This document shows positions 8,901 through 18,204 of a stretch of 64,000 bases of DNA, one piece after another. Positions within the stretch are counted from its first letter, which is position 1. Every line of letters begins with the position of its first letter. The notes beneath the pieces are model-generated. The model was given only the letters and a program-made list of their open reading frames with translations. It had not been told where the DNA came from and did not search any database. A program made the position numbers and the translations under genes. Source of the DNA: CAZSNT01 sp964607765 (GTDB lineage Bacteria; Verrucomicrobiota; Lentisphaeria; Oligosphaerales; JABHEG01); NCBI GenBank assembly GCA_964607765.1, contig CAZSNT010000010.1, forward strand, positions 36,686 through 100,685. Direction: 5' to 3'.

Positions 8901-9813
8901 CGGCCGTGCCCTGGTTGCCGGTGACGCGTTGCTCGCCGTTGCCGGCCCGCCGGACGTGGGGCAGAGGGTCCCGGGAAAGCTGGAGTTTGCCGACGAGGCC
9001 GAGGCCATGGCCCGGTTCAGTGGCGGTGAGGGCGCCCTGCTCCGGATCGTGCGGTCCAGCGACGGCAAGAAGATATCCGAATGCAGCCTGACAGCCGTCC
9101 CTGTCTTCGACGGCATGTCGGCCGCCGCCGGCCGCCTGTATGTCGCACTGCGCGACGGCAGTCTGGTCTGCTTCGAAACGGGCGAGGGCACGCCGCTGCC
9201 TGATCCGCCGCCACCGCCGCCGGAGACCGCGCCGACGCCCAAGCAGTCGAACCAGACAGCCAAGCCGCCACCGCCGCCGGCGAAGCTCGCCGGCAAGAGC
9301 AAAGTTGCGGAGTTCGCACATGTTGACGCAGCGGGTGTGGTGGAGTCCGACCTCGGCTACCGGGTCGCGGCCAGGAAGGGCCAGATCGCTCTTGCGCTCC
9401 GCAAACTGGATTCTCCTCTGGGCAGCAAGGGCGTGTTCACAGCACGTCTGCGATGCGCGCCTGAATACCGCTACCCGCACGTTTACGAGAACGCCTTCAT
9501 CGCGTTGGGCAGTGGCACGGCAGACGCCGACCTGGTCAAGTGCGGCCTCAAATTCGTGCAGAACAGTGCCGTCATCCTGACCGGCACCGCGAAGGGCCCG
9601 GCAGCGGCCACGGCGAAGCTGCAGTACAACAGCACAAAGCCACTCGAGGTCCGGGTGGTTGCGGACTTCGCAAAGAAGGAGGTCGCCCTGACCGTGGCCG
9701 GAAAGACTCTGAAAGCGCCGATCCCTGCCAAGATCACGTCGATCAGCCACGTCGGTTATTGCACAACGAACGCGGTCAGCGACTTCAGCACGATCACTGT
9801 CGAAGGCAAATAG
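5968..9813 (+). CDS. Exported methyltransferase-like/PQQ-type beta-propeller fusion protein (paralogue 1 of 3)
   Basis: 1,281 residues. A signal peptide (residues 1 to about 27, hydrophobic core WLTALLSICTTAL) is followed by a Rossmann domain like a class I SAM methyltransferase (about 32-155). It has motif I HVGCGDGALT, LDTD at the end of strand two, and MRVLAPGGCIVF. Two quinoprotein-like beta-propellers with repeated A-x-D-x-x-T-G-K blades follow; the second begins at residue 645 with TDWPTYR. Cys576, Cys594 and Cys596 form a pattern shared with the paralogues. A lysine-rich stretch (about 950-970), a proline-rich linker and a C-terminal beta-sandwich, absent from the other two copies, end the protein. 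The enzymatic role is unknown. The methyltransferase fold is puzzling outside the cytoplasm, where SAM is not expected; motif I is intact here and degraded in the paralogues. Confidence 0.8.
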   Translation: MITPRTRTHVALWLTALLSICTTALHAAPPGPKEIAGKVLATAGIPGGVVSHVGCGDGALTAALRVSDRFRVQGLDTDVGNVKRARAHIRGLGLYGKVSVARFGGKRLPYTDNLVNLIVCAAESAPPQQEMMRVLAPGGCIVFVSFDGDQLKTERLAKPWPAAIDEWTHFLHSPDNNAVCRDSVVGIPRSFQWVCGPRWGRSHEEFASMSAAVTARGRIYYIVDEAPLTFIRFASDWKLVARDAFNGTLLWKRGISSWNDHLRHFRSGPAHLPRRLVAVGNTVYVTLGFTEPVTALDGITGKTLRTYKGTERTEEIVVNDGVLYVVVGTSEAERRGGGLHQRDEPEPTGMRQIMAFQAESGSRLWRNDVSKTNILPLTMALQGNRLYYQSLSHIVCLGSRTGKQLWATPRQTPARRMGFSAPTLVATDSVVLCADRDAGKKEEDAPSTGMLVWGVHGWNEKGFARKGACTLRAYNAADGAELWSVSCREGYNSPVDVFVVGSVVWVGPDFRGFDLKTGEAVAKVNTKAPRVGMSHARCYRNKASEQFIFTCKSGIEVLGLAERKWLSNNSWVRGTCQYGIVPANGLIYAPPDACACFLTVKAPGFFAVAPQRGADGRMPFPAEPVLEKGVSYGQAAATAVASATDWPTYRHGPARSGFASCPLPEFPRQRWSTALGGTLTQAAIAGGKVFVAGVDTHTVHALSADDGTVLWHHTAGGRIDSTPSVHNDTLLFGSTDGWVTCLSVADGAVRWRFRAAPEQRLVSVYGQLESAWPVHGAVLVQNDTAYVTAGRSTYLDGGLVLYRLDPATGKQLSRTMLYHLNPETGEQLVPEAKFNMEGTTSDVLSGNGDQVFLKYFTFDRNGKRTETKEPRLFGITGFLGEDWFVRSYWIIGTQIGAGWGGWANAANTYASGRLLCFNQDMVYGYGRQKVAGGPTGHRADAYHLFGMPRKAAAATKDKRGKKRPSRPIPTWSDRSSLLGRALVAGDALLAVAGPPDVGQRVPGKLEFADEAEAMARFSGGEGALLRIVRSSDGKKISECSLTAVPVFDGMSAAAGRLYVALRDGSLVCFETGEGTPLPDPPPPPPETAPTPKQSNQTAKPPPPPAKLAGKSKVAEFAHVDAAGVVESDLGYRVAARKGQIALALRKLDSPLGSKGVFTARLRCAPEYRYPHVYENAFIALGSGTADADLVKCGLKFVQNSAVILTGTAKGPAAATAKLQYNSTKPLEVRVVADFAKKEVALTVAGKTLKAPIPAKITSISHVGYCTTNAVSDFSTITVEGK

Positions 9814-9926
9814 ACCCGCCGCTGTTACACATATGCCTGCTTGTCGCGAGACTGCCCGGCAGCGGCCACGCATTGACAGCCCCCGAATCATGTAGCACGG
9901 TTTGATAGAGAGAGGACGGGCACACC

Positions 9927-10502
9927 ATGCCGAAGGAGAAGATCGTCAACGTCCCGAACACGTTCACTGCCATGCGGCTGCTGCTGCTGGCACCGGTCGT
10001 CTGGCTGGTGTGCTGCGGGACGAGATCCGCGGCATTGATTCTGTACGTGGTGTTTCTGTCGACTGACGCCTTCGACGGTTACTTTGCGCGCAAGCTCCAC
10101 CAGGAGACGAACTTCGGGGAGTACTTCGACTTCGTGGTCGACTTTCTCGGTTACTACGCACTGCTGATCACGTTCATGGTGACGGGGAGAATGGCCTGGT
10201 ACAACACAGCTCTGATTGCGGGCGCCACACTGGCCCTGGTCTGGGTGACGATCACGCTGGCGCGGAAGGCGGGACGGGCCTACATGCCGCACCGCCTGTC
10301 GAGCAAATTCCTGGCCGTGCTGCTGATCGCCGCCATCGTGCCTTACATCCTCCGGCTGCAGCACGCCAACACAGCCTGCCTGGTCATGCTTCTCATCGTT
10401 TACGCTTACCCCTTGACCGACTACATCCGCTTCACGCTCACGTTCAAGTCCGCGGACGATCAGGACCGAGCGAGTGCGGGGGACGGAGAGACTGGGCCGT
10501 GA
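9927..10502 (+). CDS. CDP-alcohol phosphatidyltransferase
   Basis: 191-residue integral membrane enzyme. The family signature D-x2-D-G-x2-A-R-x8-G-x3-D-x3-D is complete, in STDAFDGYFARKL followed by GEYFDFVVD; these residues bind the metal and the CDP-alcohol. Several hydrophobic segments follow, as expected for the six-helix fold. It would move a phosphatidyl group from CDP-diacylglycerol to an alcohol. Length and layout suit PgsA- or PssA-type enzymes, but I cannot choose between glycerol phosphate, serine and inositol phosphate as acceptor. The start ATG lies a little downstream of a GAGAGAGGA run. It is unrelated to the flanking genes by function. Confidence 0.85.
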   Translation: MPKEKIVNVPNTFTAMRLLLLAPVVWLVCCGTRSAALILYVVFLSTDAFDGYFARKLHQETNFGEYFDFVVDFLGYYALLITFMVTGRMAWYNTALIAGATLALVWVTITLARKAGRAYMPHRLSSKFLAVLLIAAIVPYILRLQHANTACLVMLLIVYAYPLTDYIRFTLTFKSADDQDRASAGDGETGP

Positions 10503-10825
10503 ACGGGATCTCGCGACCGCGGAGCGTCGCGCTACGGGGATTGCGGCGGCCGGACGTGGCTCCGCGACGGACTCAAGGAGGAGGACGAGGGCAAGAACAG
10601 CCGTCCTGAATCCCGAGTTCGCTTCGAGAGTTCTCAACCAGCATCCGGCATCCGGCATCCGTGGGGCGGCTCTGCCATCCGCGGGGACACCACATCCGGC
10701 ATCCGGCATCCGGCCCCATGGCAAAAACTGCCCGGGCTCGTATAGTATTGCAGGGGCGGGATTATGGACCATACGACACACAGCGTGATGCAGTTGATGC
10801 ACACCAGGCCGAACGCGTCAGGCGC
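10503..10825. other. Intergenic leader of the glycogen cluster with CATCCGG heptamer arrays
   Basis: No gene seen. It holds three GCATCCG units at 10641-10661, a lone CATCCG at 10675-10680 and three CATCCGG units at 10693-10713, all in the same orientation. A possible promoter (TGGCAA at 10719, 16-base spacer, TATAGT at 10741-10746) follows directly. If that promoter is real, transcription starts near 10753, which rules out the in-frame starts at 10661 and 10718 for the debrancher and supports the one at 10826. Confidence 0.6.
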
Positions 10826-13800
10826 ATGATTCACACCACACAAGCTCCCCATCCCGGCGAATTCCTCCGACATTTCTGCGGCGACGTAATTCGGTTCACG
10901 CTGACTGTTCCTTCCAGCGCGGCCGGGACCTGCTGGTTGCGCACGAATGTCGGTCGCGCAGCTGTGCGCCACGACGAGGTCGTCCGACATGTGGAGCACG
11001 ACCGCCCCATCTGGGCGGGCGACTGGCACGATGTGGAGATGGTGCGCGAGAGCGACGAGCTGTTCGGTGTCTCCGTGCCGCTCACCGAGGTTGGCGTTTT
11101 CGAGGCGAAAGCGTTCTTTCTGCGTGACGGATCCACCGAGCCCGTCTGGCCGGGCGGCCGGAATACGACCATCAAAGTCGAACCGTCCGACACGTGCTGC
11201 GCGAACACGATCTATACGGCTTTTGTGCGACAGTTCGGCGAGTCCTGTACAGACGCCACGGCGCCCGACGCGCCCGAGCACCTGGAGCAGTTGGAGACGG
11301 CCGGATACACGACCATTCCGCCATCGGGCAAGTTCCGGGGCCTGATACGGCGTCTGGACTTCATCATGGGCGAGCTGGGTTTCCGTATTATCCAACTGCT
11401 GCCCATTCACCCCGTTCCCACCACATACGCCCGGATGGGCAGGTTCGGCAGCCCGTACGCTGCGCTCGACTTCATGGACGTGGATCCCGCACTGGCCGAG
11501 TTCGATCGGCAGACAACGCCGCTCGACCAGTTCAGGGAACTCGTTGACGCGGTGCATCTGCGCCGGGGCAAACTGCTGATCGACATCCCGCTGAACCACA
11601 CCGGATGGGCGTCCGTGCTGCAGAACCAGCATCCGGAGTGGTTTGTCCGTGGTGCGGACGCCACTTTCCAGTCACCGGGGGCGTGGGGTGTGACCTGGGA
11701 GGATCTGTCCGAGCTGGACTTCAGGCACCGCAAGCTGTGGAATTACATGGCGGACGTGCTTCTGTTCTGGTGCCGGCAGGGCGTGGACGGGTTCCGCTGC
11801 GATGCCGGCTACATGATTCCGGTGCGCGTGTGGGAGTACATCACGGCGAAGGTCCGCGACCAGTTCCCCGATACCGTGTTTCTCCTGGAAGGGCTGGGCG
11901 GCAAGATCGAGACCATGGAGCTGCTGCTCTCGCGGGGCGGTCTGACCTGGGCCTATTCCGAGCTGTTCCAGAACTACGACCGCCCGCAGGTGAACGGCTA
12001 TCTTCCCGGCTGCCTGCACATTTCGAGCACCAAAGGCACACTGGTCCATTTTGCCGAGACGCACGACAACAGTCGCCTGGCCGCACGCTCGCACGGCTAC
12101 GCTCGGCTGCGCACGGCTCTCGCCGCGTTGTTCTCGGACTGCGGCGCGTTCGGCATCACCAATGGTGTGGAGTGGTTTGCCGCAGTCAAGCTGGACGTGC
12201 ACGGCGCCATGCCTTTGAACTGGGGTGCGGCAGAGAACCAGACCGATCACATCAAACGGCTCGCCACACTGTTGCGGACACACCCGGCGTTCGGCAGCGC
12301 CACACAGCTGCACACAGTGGCCTGCGAGGCGTCGCACAGCGTTGCTCTGCGCCGATCGCCTCCGGATGCCGCGGACACGCTTTTCGTGGTAGCGAATCTG
12401 GCCGAGTCTCAGCCGGACGAGGTCAGCTGGTCGGATTCCGAGTACCCGTCGACCGGCCCCGCATTAACCGACCTGCTCGCAGGTACGCCGCACAAGGTAT
12501 GGCAGCACGGCGGACGCTGCGGGATACGCCTTGGCCCGGGCCAGGTCGTCTGTCTGGCGTCCACCCCGGACGCGCTGCCCCGACTCGAAGCCGCACTGGC
12601 GGCCGGGGACATGTCTCTCGCGCGGATCGAGCAGCAGCGCGCCCGTGCCCGCGCGCTCCGCATTCACACGCACTTCCAGGGGCTCAATCACCTGGAGGAC
12701 GCCGCACCGGACATGTTGACGGCGCAGATGCTGCAGGATCCCGCGGGTTACTGCGCCGCGCTTGCGGGTCGGCAGCTGGCGCCCGTAACGCACTGGCAGT
12801 GGCCGCGGGACCTGCGCCGCATTGTACCGGTGCCGCCGGAGTGGTTTGTGCTGGTGCGAGCCGAGCATGACTTCCACGCCGAACTCCGGGATGGGGACCA
12901 CGTCCTGTTCGGCGAACGCGCCTGCCGTGCCGACGACGGCTCGTATTTCGTGCTCGTACCGCCGCTCCGGCACGGGCCGCTGCCATGCACGCGCGAGCTG
13001 GCTCTGACGGTTTTCGAAGGCGACGGCTGCCGCCGCGAACGCGGGCAACTCCGCTTCGTTTCCACCGAGAATACCGAAGCTGTGCAACGCGCCTTCTCGC
13101 GTGAGCAGGTGAAGTCGTACGGCTGTTTCGCGCTGGCCACGAACGGGTGCGGCGCAATGAGTCAGGTGCAGGGCGCATGGAGCGAACTGCACAGCCAGTA
13201 CGATGCAGTGCTGGCGGCCAACATCCACCCCGACTTCCCGGTCGATCGGCGTATCCTGTTGACGCGCTGCCGAGCCTGGCTGGTGAATCGCGGCTACTCC
13301 CAGACCATCAACAAGGGCTGTCTGGCCGAGTTCGCCGCGGACGAGAACGAGCATGTGACATGGAGCTTCTCCGTGCCGGCCGGCATGGGCAAGACGGTGC
13401 CGTTGGAGGTCGTCCTGGGCTTGTCCCGCGGCAGGAACGCGGTGACGCTGGAATTCCGGCGCCTGCGCGGCCGCGGCGGAGAGCGTCTGCTGGACGACGA
13501 CACCCCCGTGAAGATCATCGTGCGGCCCGACGTGGAGGACAGGAACTGCCACGAGACAACCAAAGCTTACACGGGCCCCGAAACAACGTGGCCGAGCGCG
13601 GTGCGGCCGCGTCATCGCGGCTTCTCGTTCTCTCCTTATCCCAATCACTGCCTGCGGATGGCGGCCACGCGCGGCGAGTTCACATCCGAGCCGGAATGGC
13701 ACTACATGGTCCCGCATCCCTTCGAAGCGGAGCGCGGTCTGGAGGGCAGTTCGGACCTGTTCAGCCCCGGCTATTTCACTCTGACGCTGAAAGGCGGCCA

Positions 13801-15085
13801 GACAGCCGTGCTGCGCGCCGACGTCGCGAAGCCGTCCGACAGCGCGGGCCGGGTCGGTGTCCCGGTCAGCTTCAAGCCCGGGCCGTCGTCGCGCTGCGAC
13901 ATGCTGGACAGCCTGCGCACGAGCATGCGCGCGTTCCTGGCCAAACGTGACGATTCTCTGACCGTGATCGCCGGCTATCCGTGGTTCCTTGACTGGGGCC
14001 GGGACACACTGATCTGCCTCCGCGGCTACATTGCCGCCGGGTACGTGGAAGAGGCAACAGAGGTACTGCGTCAATTCGGACGTTTCGAAGCGAACGGTAC
14101 ACTGCCCAACATGATCCGCGGCGACGATGACTCCAACCGCGACACGTCAGACGCGCCGCTGTGGTTTTTCGTCGCGTGCCGGGACCTGGTCGCCGAACTC
14201 GGCACGGACCTTCTCGACATGGACTGCGACGGACGGTCTCTGGCCCAGGTCCTGCGCTCCATTGCCAACTCCTACCGCCGGGGGACGCCGAACGGTATCG
14301 GCATGGACCCGGACAGCGGGCTGATCTTCAGTCCGCCGCACTTCACGTGGATGGACACGAACCACCCGACGGGCACGCCGCGCCAGGGCTATCCGGTCGA
14401 GATTCAGGCGCTGTGGCACGCTGCCCTGCGGTTTCTGGCAGAGCACGATGACACAGAAGACTGGGCCGGGCAGGCCGAGCAGGTGCGCCGCGCCATCCAA
14501 ACCCACTTTTTCAGCGCCGATCTCGGGTTCCTGTCCGACTGCCTGCACGCGCGCCCCGGTCAGCGCGCAGCTCAGGCGCACGCCGATGACCATCTCCGTC
14601 CCAACCAGCTGTTTGCTGTCACGCTCGGCGCGGTGGAGTGCCCGACGGTGTGCGCGGGTATCCTGGCGGCGTGCGAGGAACTGCTCGTGCCGGGCGCCAT
14701 CCGCAGCCTGGCCGACCGGCCCGTGTCGCACGCACTGCCCGTACGGCGGCACGGCGCGTTGCTCAACGACCAGCACGCTCCTTACTGGGGCACGTACAAA
14801 GGCGACGAGGACACACGCCGAAAGCCGGCCTACCACAACGGCACAGCCTGGACGTGGGTCTTTCCCTCCTACAGCGAGGCGCTGTATCACGTCTACGGCG
14901 AAGAAGCGCGACAGCCGGGCATCGCTCTGCTGAACAGCGCGCTGGACCTGCTGAACAGGGCCTGCATCGGGCACATGCCGGAGATTGTGGACGGCAACGC
15001 GCCTCACACCGACAGGGGCTGCGGGGCCCAGGCCTGGGGCGAAACAGAGTTGTTCCGCGTGCTTGCCATGTTAACGAATGTCTGA
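10826..15085 (+). CDS. Bifunctional glycogen debranching enzyme (GH13 domain fused to amylo-1,6-glucosidase)
   Basis: 1,419 residues from the ATG at 10826 (weak ribosome site; earlier in-frame starts lie in repeat or promoter sequence). The N-terminal half is a GH13 barrel: region I LIDIPLNHTG, region II GFRCDAGYM with nucleophile Asp326, region III FLLEGLGGK with acid/base Glu355, and region IV FAETHDNSR. The C-terminal half is an (alpha/alpha)6 amylo-alpha-1,6-glucosidase (GH133): YPWFLDWGRDTLI (Asp1060), LPNMIRGDDDSNRDT and YPVEIQALWHAAL. This transferase-plus-glucosidase order is that of eukaryotic AGL/Gdb1, and the length is close. It would remove glycogen branches so that phosphorylase can continue. 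First gene of a cluster that continues with CBM48, glgP, glgA and glgB. Confidence 0.88.
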   Translation: MIHTTQAPHPGEFLRHFCGDVIRFTLTVPSSAAGTCWLRTNVGRAAVRHDEVVRHVEHDRPIWAGDWHDVEMVRESDELFGVSVPLTEVGVFEAKAFFLRDGSTEPVWPGGRNTTIKVEPSDTCCANTIYTAFVRQFGESCTDATAPDAPEHLEQLETAGYTTIPPSGKFRGLIRRLDFIMGELGFRIIQLLPIHPVPTTYARMGRFGSPYAALDFMDVDPALAEFDRQTTPLDQFRELVDAVHLRRGKLLIDIPLNHTGWASVLQNQHPEWFVRGADATFQSPGAWGVTWEDLSELDFRHRKLWNYMADVLLFWCRQGVDGFRCDAGYMIPVRVWEYITAKVRDQFPDTVFLLEGLGGKIETMELLLSRGGLTWAYSELFQNYDRPQVNGYLPGCLHISSTKGTLVHFAETHDNSRLAARSHGYARLRTALAALFSDCGAFGITNGVEWFAAVKLDVHGAMPLNWGAAENQTDHIKRLATLLRTHPAFGSATQLHTVACEASHSVALRRSPPDAADTLFVVANLAESQPDEVSWSDSEYPSTGPALTDLLAGTPHKVWQHGGRCGIRLGPGQVVCLASTPDALPRLEAALAAGDMSLARIEQQRARARALRIHTHFQGLNHLEDAAPDMLTAQMLQDPAGYCAALAGRQLAPVTHWQWPRDLRRIVPVPPEWFVLVRAEHDFHAELRDGDHVLFGERACRADDGSYFVLVPPLRHGPLPCTRELALTVFEGDGCRRERGQLRFVSTENTEAVQRAFSREQVKSYGCFALATNGCGAMSQVQGAWSELHSQYDAVLAANIHPDFPVDRRILLTRCRAWLVNRGYSQTINKGCLAEFAADENEHVTWSFSVPAGMGKTVPLEVVLGLSRGRNAVTLEFRRLRGRGGERLLDDDTPVKIIVRPDVEDRNCHETTKAYTGPETTWPSAVRPRHRGFSFSPYPNHCLRMAATRGEFTSEPEWHYMVPHPFEAERGLEGSSDLFSPGYFTLTLKGGQTAVLRADVAKPSDSAGRVGVPVSFKPGPSSRCDMLDSLRTSMRAFLAKRDDSLTVIAGYPWFLDWGRDTLICLRGYIAAGYVEEATEVLRQFGRFEANGTLPNMIRGDDDSNRDTSDAPLWFFVACRDLVAELGTDLLDMDCDGRSLAQVLRSIANSYRRGTPNGIGMDPDSGLIFSPPHFTWMDTNHPTGTPRQGYPVEIQALWHAALRFLAEHDDTEDWAGQAEQVRRAIQTHFFSADLGFLSDCLHARPGQRAAQAHADDHLRPNQLFAVTLGAVECPTVCAGILAACEELLVPGAIRSLADRPVSHALPVRRHGALLNDQHAPYWGTYKGDEDTRRKPAYHNGTAWTWVFPSYSEALYHVYGEEARQPGIALLNSALDLLNRACIGHMPEIVDGNAPHTDRGCGAQAWGETELFRVLAMLTNV

Positions 15086-15226
15086 TACAGTTCTAATGAT
15101 CGGGCGATGGGGTATTGTATTGTCACTGATTAGAGTGTTACCCACTTGAACATAGTGCCCTGTTTCACGCGTAAGCGGGGGGGGGCATGCCTTTGGTATC
15201 GGGCGGCATTCGAGAGGAGAAAAGCG

Positions 15227-15505
15227 ATGGCGAGAACATCGACAAAAGGCAGGAAGCGGGTGACGTTCGAGCTGCGTGCCGAGCCCGGAAGCGAGGTATT
15301 CGTAGCTGGCGACTTTAATGACTGGGCCCCCGCCAAACGGCCGCTGGTATACGATGAGAGTGTTTACAAGGCTACACTTCTGCTCCCCAAAGGGAGGCAT
15401 GAATACAAATTTCTTATCGATGGAATCTGGTGCGTTGATCCTGAGTGCGCCGATTGGGTCCCCAATGACCAAGGCTCCCTGAACAGTGTCCTCTACGTCG
15501 AGTAG
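15227..15505 (+). CDS. Stand-alone glycogen-binding (CBM48/AMPK-beta-like) protein
   Basis: 92 residues, starting at an ATG behind AGAGGAGA. Almost the whole protein is one early-set beta-sandwich of the CBM48/isoamylase-N type: RVTFELRAEPGSEVFVAGDFNDWAP, then LPKGRHEYKFLIDG and a C-terminal NSVLYVE. The aromatic FNDW and the lysine of YKFLIDG are typical carbohydrate contacts. No enzyme domain is attached. Placed between the debrancher and the phosphorylase, it may dock enzymes on glycogen or sense glycogen; that role is inference. A run of nine G (15177-15185) precedes it. Confidence 0.85.
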   Translation: MARTSTKGRKRVTFELRAEPGSEVFVAGDFNDWAPAKRPLVYDESVYKATLLLPKGRHEYKFLIDGIWCVDPECADWVPNDQGSLNSVLYVE

Positions 15506-15633
15506 TTGACACACGTTTCACCATACGCTCCACACACTACTGTATTGACCGGTTCCCCTCTCCGTCCGTCGCAGAGGGCGTTTCCTCTTGGCTGCCGGGC
15601 CCGCGTCTCGTTCCCTGTAAGGACTGCTGATCT

Positions 15634-18204
15634 GTGAAAATGAACCGAATCCAGCTTTTCAACGTCTCTCCCGCTGTTCCCGAGCAGCTGCATTTCCTGG
15701 AAGTACTGGCACGCAACCTATGGTGGTGCTGGAACATAGATGCCATCGAGCTGTTCCGTCGGATCAGCCCCCAATACTGGCGCGACCTCGGCCACAATCC
15801 CCTGCTGTTTCTGAGCACGATCCCACAGGAACGGCTGGAAGTCATGATTGAGGATGACGCGTTTCTGCAGCACCTGAATGCTGTCCAGGAGCGCTTCAAC
15901 GCGAGCGTGAGTCGGCCGGAGACGGAGCAACCGGCCCGGACGGCTCCGCACTGCATCGGGTATTTCTCGCTCGAGTACGGCATCCACGAGAGCCTTCGCC
16001 TCTACTCAGGCGGTCTGGGTGTTCTTGCCGGCGATCATCTGAAAGCCGCCTCCGATCTCGGTCTGCCGTTGGTCGCGGTTGGTCTGCTGTATCGCCAGGG
16101 CTACTTCCGGCAGTCCCTGGACGGCAGCGGCTGGCAGCGTGAGCACTATCCGCAGAACGAGATTCAGAACATGCCGCTGAGCCGGGCGTTGGACGCGAAC
16201 GGGGACGAGGTGCAGGTGACCGTGCCGCTTCCCGACGGTGAGTTGCGCGCCATCGTGTGGCGGCTGGACGTGGGTCGCATTCCGCTCTACCTGCTCGACA
16301 CGACCATTCCGGAGAACCCGCCCGAGTATGCCGAAATCACGGGCCGGCTGTACGGCGGGGGCCGCGTCACGCGTCTGCGCCAGGAACTGCTGTTGGGCAT
16401 CGGCGGGTACCGGGCGCTCTTGCGCATGGGATACCATCCACATGTCTGCCACATCAACGAGGGGCATGCCGCATTCCTGAACATTGCCCGGGTGGCGCAT
16501 CTGATGGAGGCCAAAGAGTGTACACTGGATGCAGCGACCGAGATAGCGGCCCGCACGAATGTGTTCACCACACACACGCCTGTTCCGGCGGGCAATGAGT
16601 ATTTCGACCTGGAGATCCTGAAGCCGCACCTGACGGCGATCGCCAAGGAGATCCCCGTTGCGCCGGAGAAAGTGATCAGTTGGGGCACAGACCCGAGCAA
16701 CGAGGCCGGCGAGGAGCTGTCCATGACGGTGTTCGGTCTGCGGTTGGCCCGCAACAGCAATGGTGTGAGCGAACTGCACGGCATGGTGGCTCGCCAGATG
16801 TGGCGGCACCTGTGGCCCGGCAAGCCCGACGACGAGATCCCGGTCACGCACATCACGAACGGGGTTCACGTGCCGTCGTGGCTGTCTCCGGATAACCTGG
16901 TGTTGTACGACCGCTATCTCGGCCCGCAGTGGCGCAATCATCCGAACGCGCCGCGCACGCTGCGCCGGATTGCCCAGATCCCCGACGAGGAGCTGTGGCA
17001 CGCGCACGAGTTGAGCCGTTCCCGTCTCGTGCGCACTTCGCGCGAGCTGTTGGAGAAGCAACTGCGCGGCCGTCATGCCAGCCGCGCCCAGATAGCCCAG
17101 TCCAAGTCTTCCCTGGATCACGACGCCCTGACCATTGGGTTCGCGCGTCGGTTTGCCACGTACAAACGCGCCACGCTGTTACTGCGCGACCCGGCCCGGT
17201 TCGAGGCGCTTCTGACCAATGAAGACCGGCCTGTGCAGTTCATTTTCGCGGGCAAAGCACACCCGGACGACCATGACGGCAAGACGTTTATCCAAGAGCT
17301 TGTCCGGTTCGCGAACAACCCGAAAGTACGACGCAGGATCGTGTTCCTCGAAGACTACGACATCTACACGGCCCGGTACATGCTCCAGGGCGTCGATGTC
17401 TGGCTGAACACACCGCGCCGGCCCATGGAAGCCAGCGGCACGTCCGGCATGAAGGCCGCGGTCAACGGCGGCGTGAACGTCAGCATTCTGGACGGGTGGT
17501 GGTGTGAAGGCTACGCCCCGGACTGCGGCTGGGCGATCGGCACGGGCGAAGAGTTCGACAACCCGGAGTATCAGGATGCCGAGGAGTGTATGGCTCTGTA
17601 CAACCTGCTGGAGAACGAGGTGGTGCCGTGCTTCTACGACCGCCCGTTCGGCGAGCTGCCCACGCTGTGGGTCAAGATGATGAAGGCATCGATCCGTATG
17701 GGGTTGAGTTTCTTCACCAGCCACCGCATGGTTGCCGAGTACAGCACGCGGTTCTACGAACCGTCTTTCCGCTCCTACGAGGAGCTGACCGCGAACCATT
17801 CGAAAACCGCGAAGACATTCGTGCGTCAGCAGAAGCGGCTGGCCCGGCTGTGGAAGCACGTGGCCGTCAGCTTCCCTGTCGCGGACCGCGACACGTCAAC
17901 GGTCCATGTCAGTGACGAGTTCACCGTCACCTCGACGGTATCCCTCGGCACACTGCGCCCTGAAGAAGTGGACGTTGAGGTCTACTACGGGCCGGTCGAT
18001 CCGCAGAACCACATTGTCAAGAGCCATGCCAGCCGCATGGAGCTTGTGGAGGATCTGGGCGAGGGTGTGTACGTCTACAGTCAGCGCATTCCATGTGAAC
18101 GGACGGGACGTTACGGGTTCACGGCACGGGTCGTGCCCGACGGCACGTGCTGGCGGGGGTTGATGCCGGGATTCATTACCTGGGCTGACGGAGAAGAAGC
18201 ATGA
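15634..18204 (+). CDS. glgP: Alpha-glucan (glycogen/maltodextrin) phosphorylase
   Basis: 856-residue GT35 enzyme of the short bacterial/archaeal type with the N-terminal DUF3417 segment (LARNLWWCWNIDAIELFRRI). It releases glucose 1-phosphate from alpha-1,4-glucan ends. The PLP-binding Lys607 lies in EASGTSGMKAAVNGG; the catalytic region GYFSLEYGIHESL with GGLGVLAGDHLKAASDLG is intact, as is TNGVHVPSW. GTG at 15634 fits the AAGGA spacing better than the ATG six bases later. Its stop overlaps the start of the glycogen synthase gene (ATGA), so the breakdown and synthesis enzymes are translationally coupled. Confidence 0.95.
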   Translation: MKMNRIQLFNVSPAVPEQLHFLEVLARNLWWCWNIDAIELFRRISPQYWRDLGHNPLLFLSTIPQERLEVMIEDDAFLQHLNAVQERFNASVSRPETEQPARTAPHCIGYFSLEYGIHESLRLYSGGLGVLAGDHLKAASDLGLPLVAVGLLYRQGYFRQSLDGSGWQREHYPQNEIQNMPLSRALDANGDEVQVTVPLPDGELRAIVWRLDVGRIPLYLLDTTIPENPPEYAEITGRLYGGGRVTRLRQELLLGIGGYRALLRMGYHPHVCHINEGHAAFLNIARVAHLMEAKECTLDAATEIAARTNVFTTHTPVPAGNEYFDLEILKPHLTAIAKEIPVAPEKVISWGTDPSNEAGEELSMTVFGLRLARNSNGVSELHGMVARQMWRHLWPGKPDDEIPVTHITNGVHVPSWLSPDNLVLYDRYLGPQWRNHPNAPRTLRRIAQIPDEELWHAHELSRSRLVRTSRELLEKQLRGRHASRAQIAQSKSSLDHDALTIGFARRFATYKRATLLLRDPARFEALLTNEDRPVQFIFAGKAHPDDHDGKTFIQELVRFANNPKVRRRIVFLEDYDIYTARYMLQGVDVWLNTPRRPMEASGTSGMKAAVNGGVNVSILDGWWCEGYAPDCGWAIGTGEEFDNPEYQDAEECMALYNLLENEVVPCFYDRPFGELPTLWVKMMKASIRMGLSFFTSHRMVAEYSTRFYEPSFRSYEELTANHSKTAKTFVRQQKRLARLWKHVAVSFPVADRDTSTVHVSDEFTVTSTVSLGTLRPEEVDVEVYYGPVDPQNHIVKSHASRMELVEDLGEGVYVYSQRIPCERTGRYGFTARVVPDGTCWRGLMPGFITWADGEEA

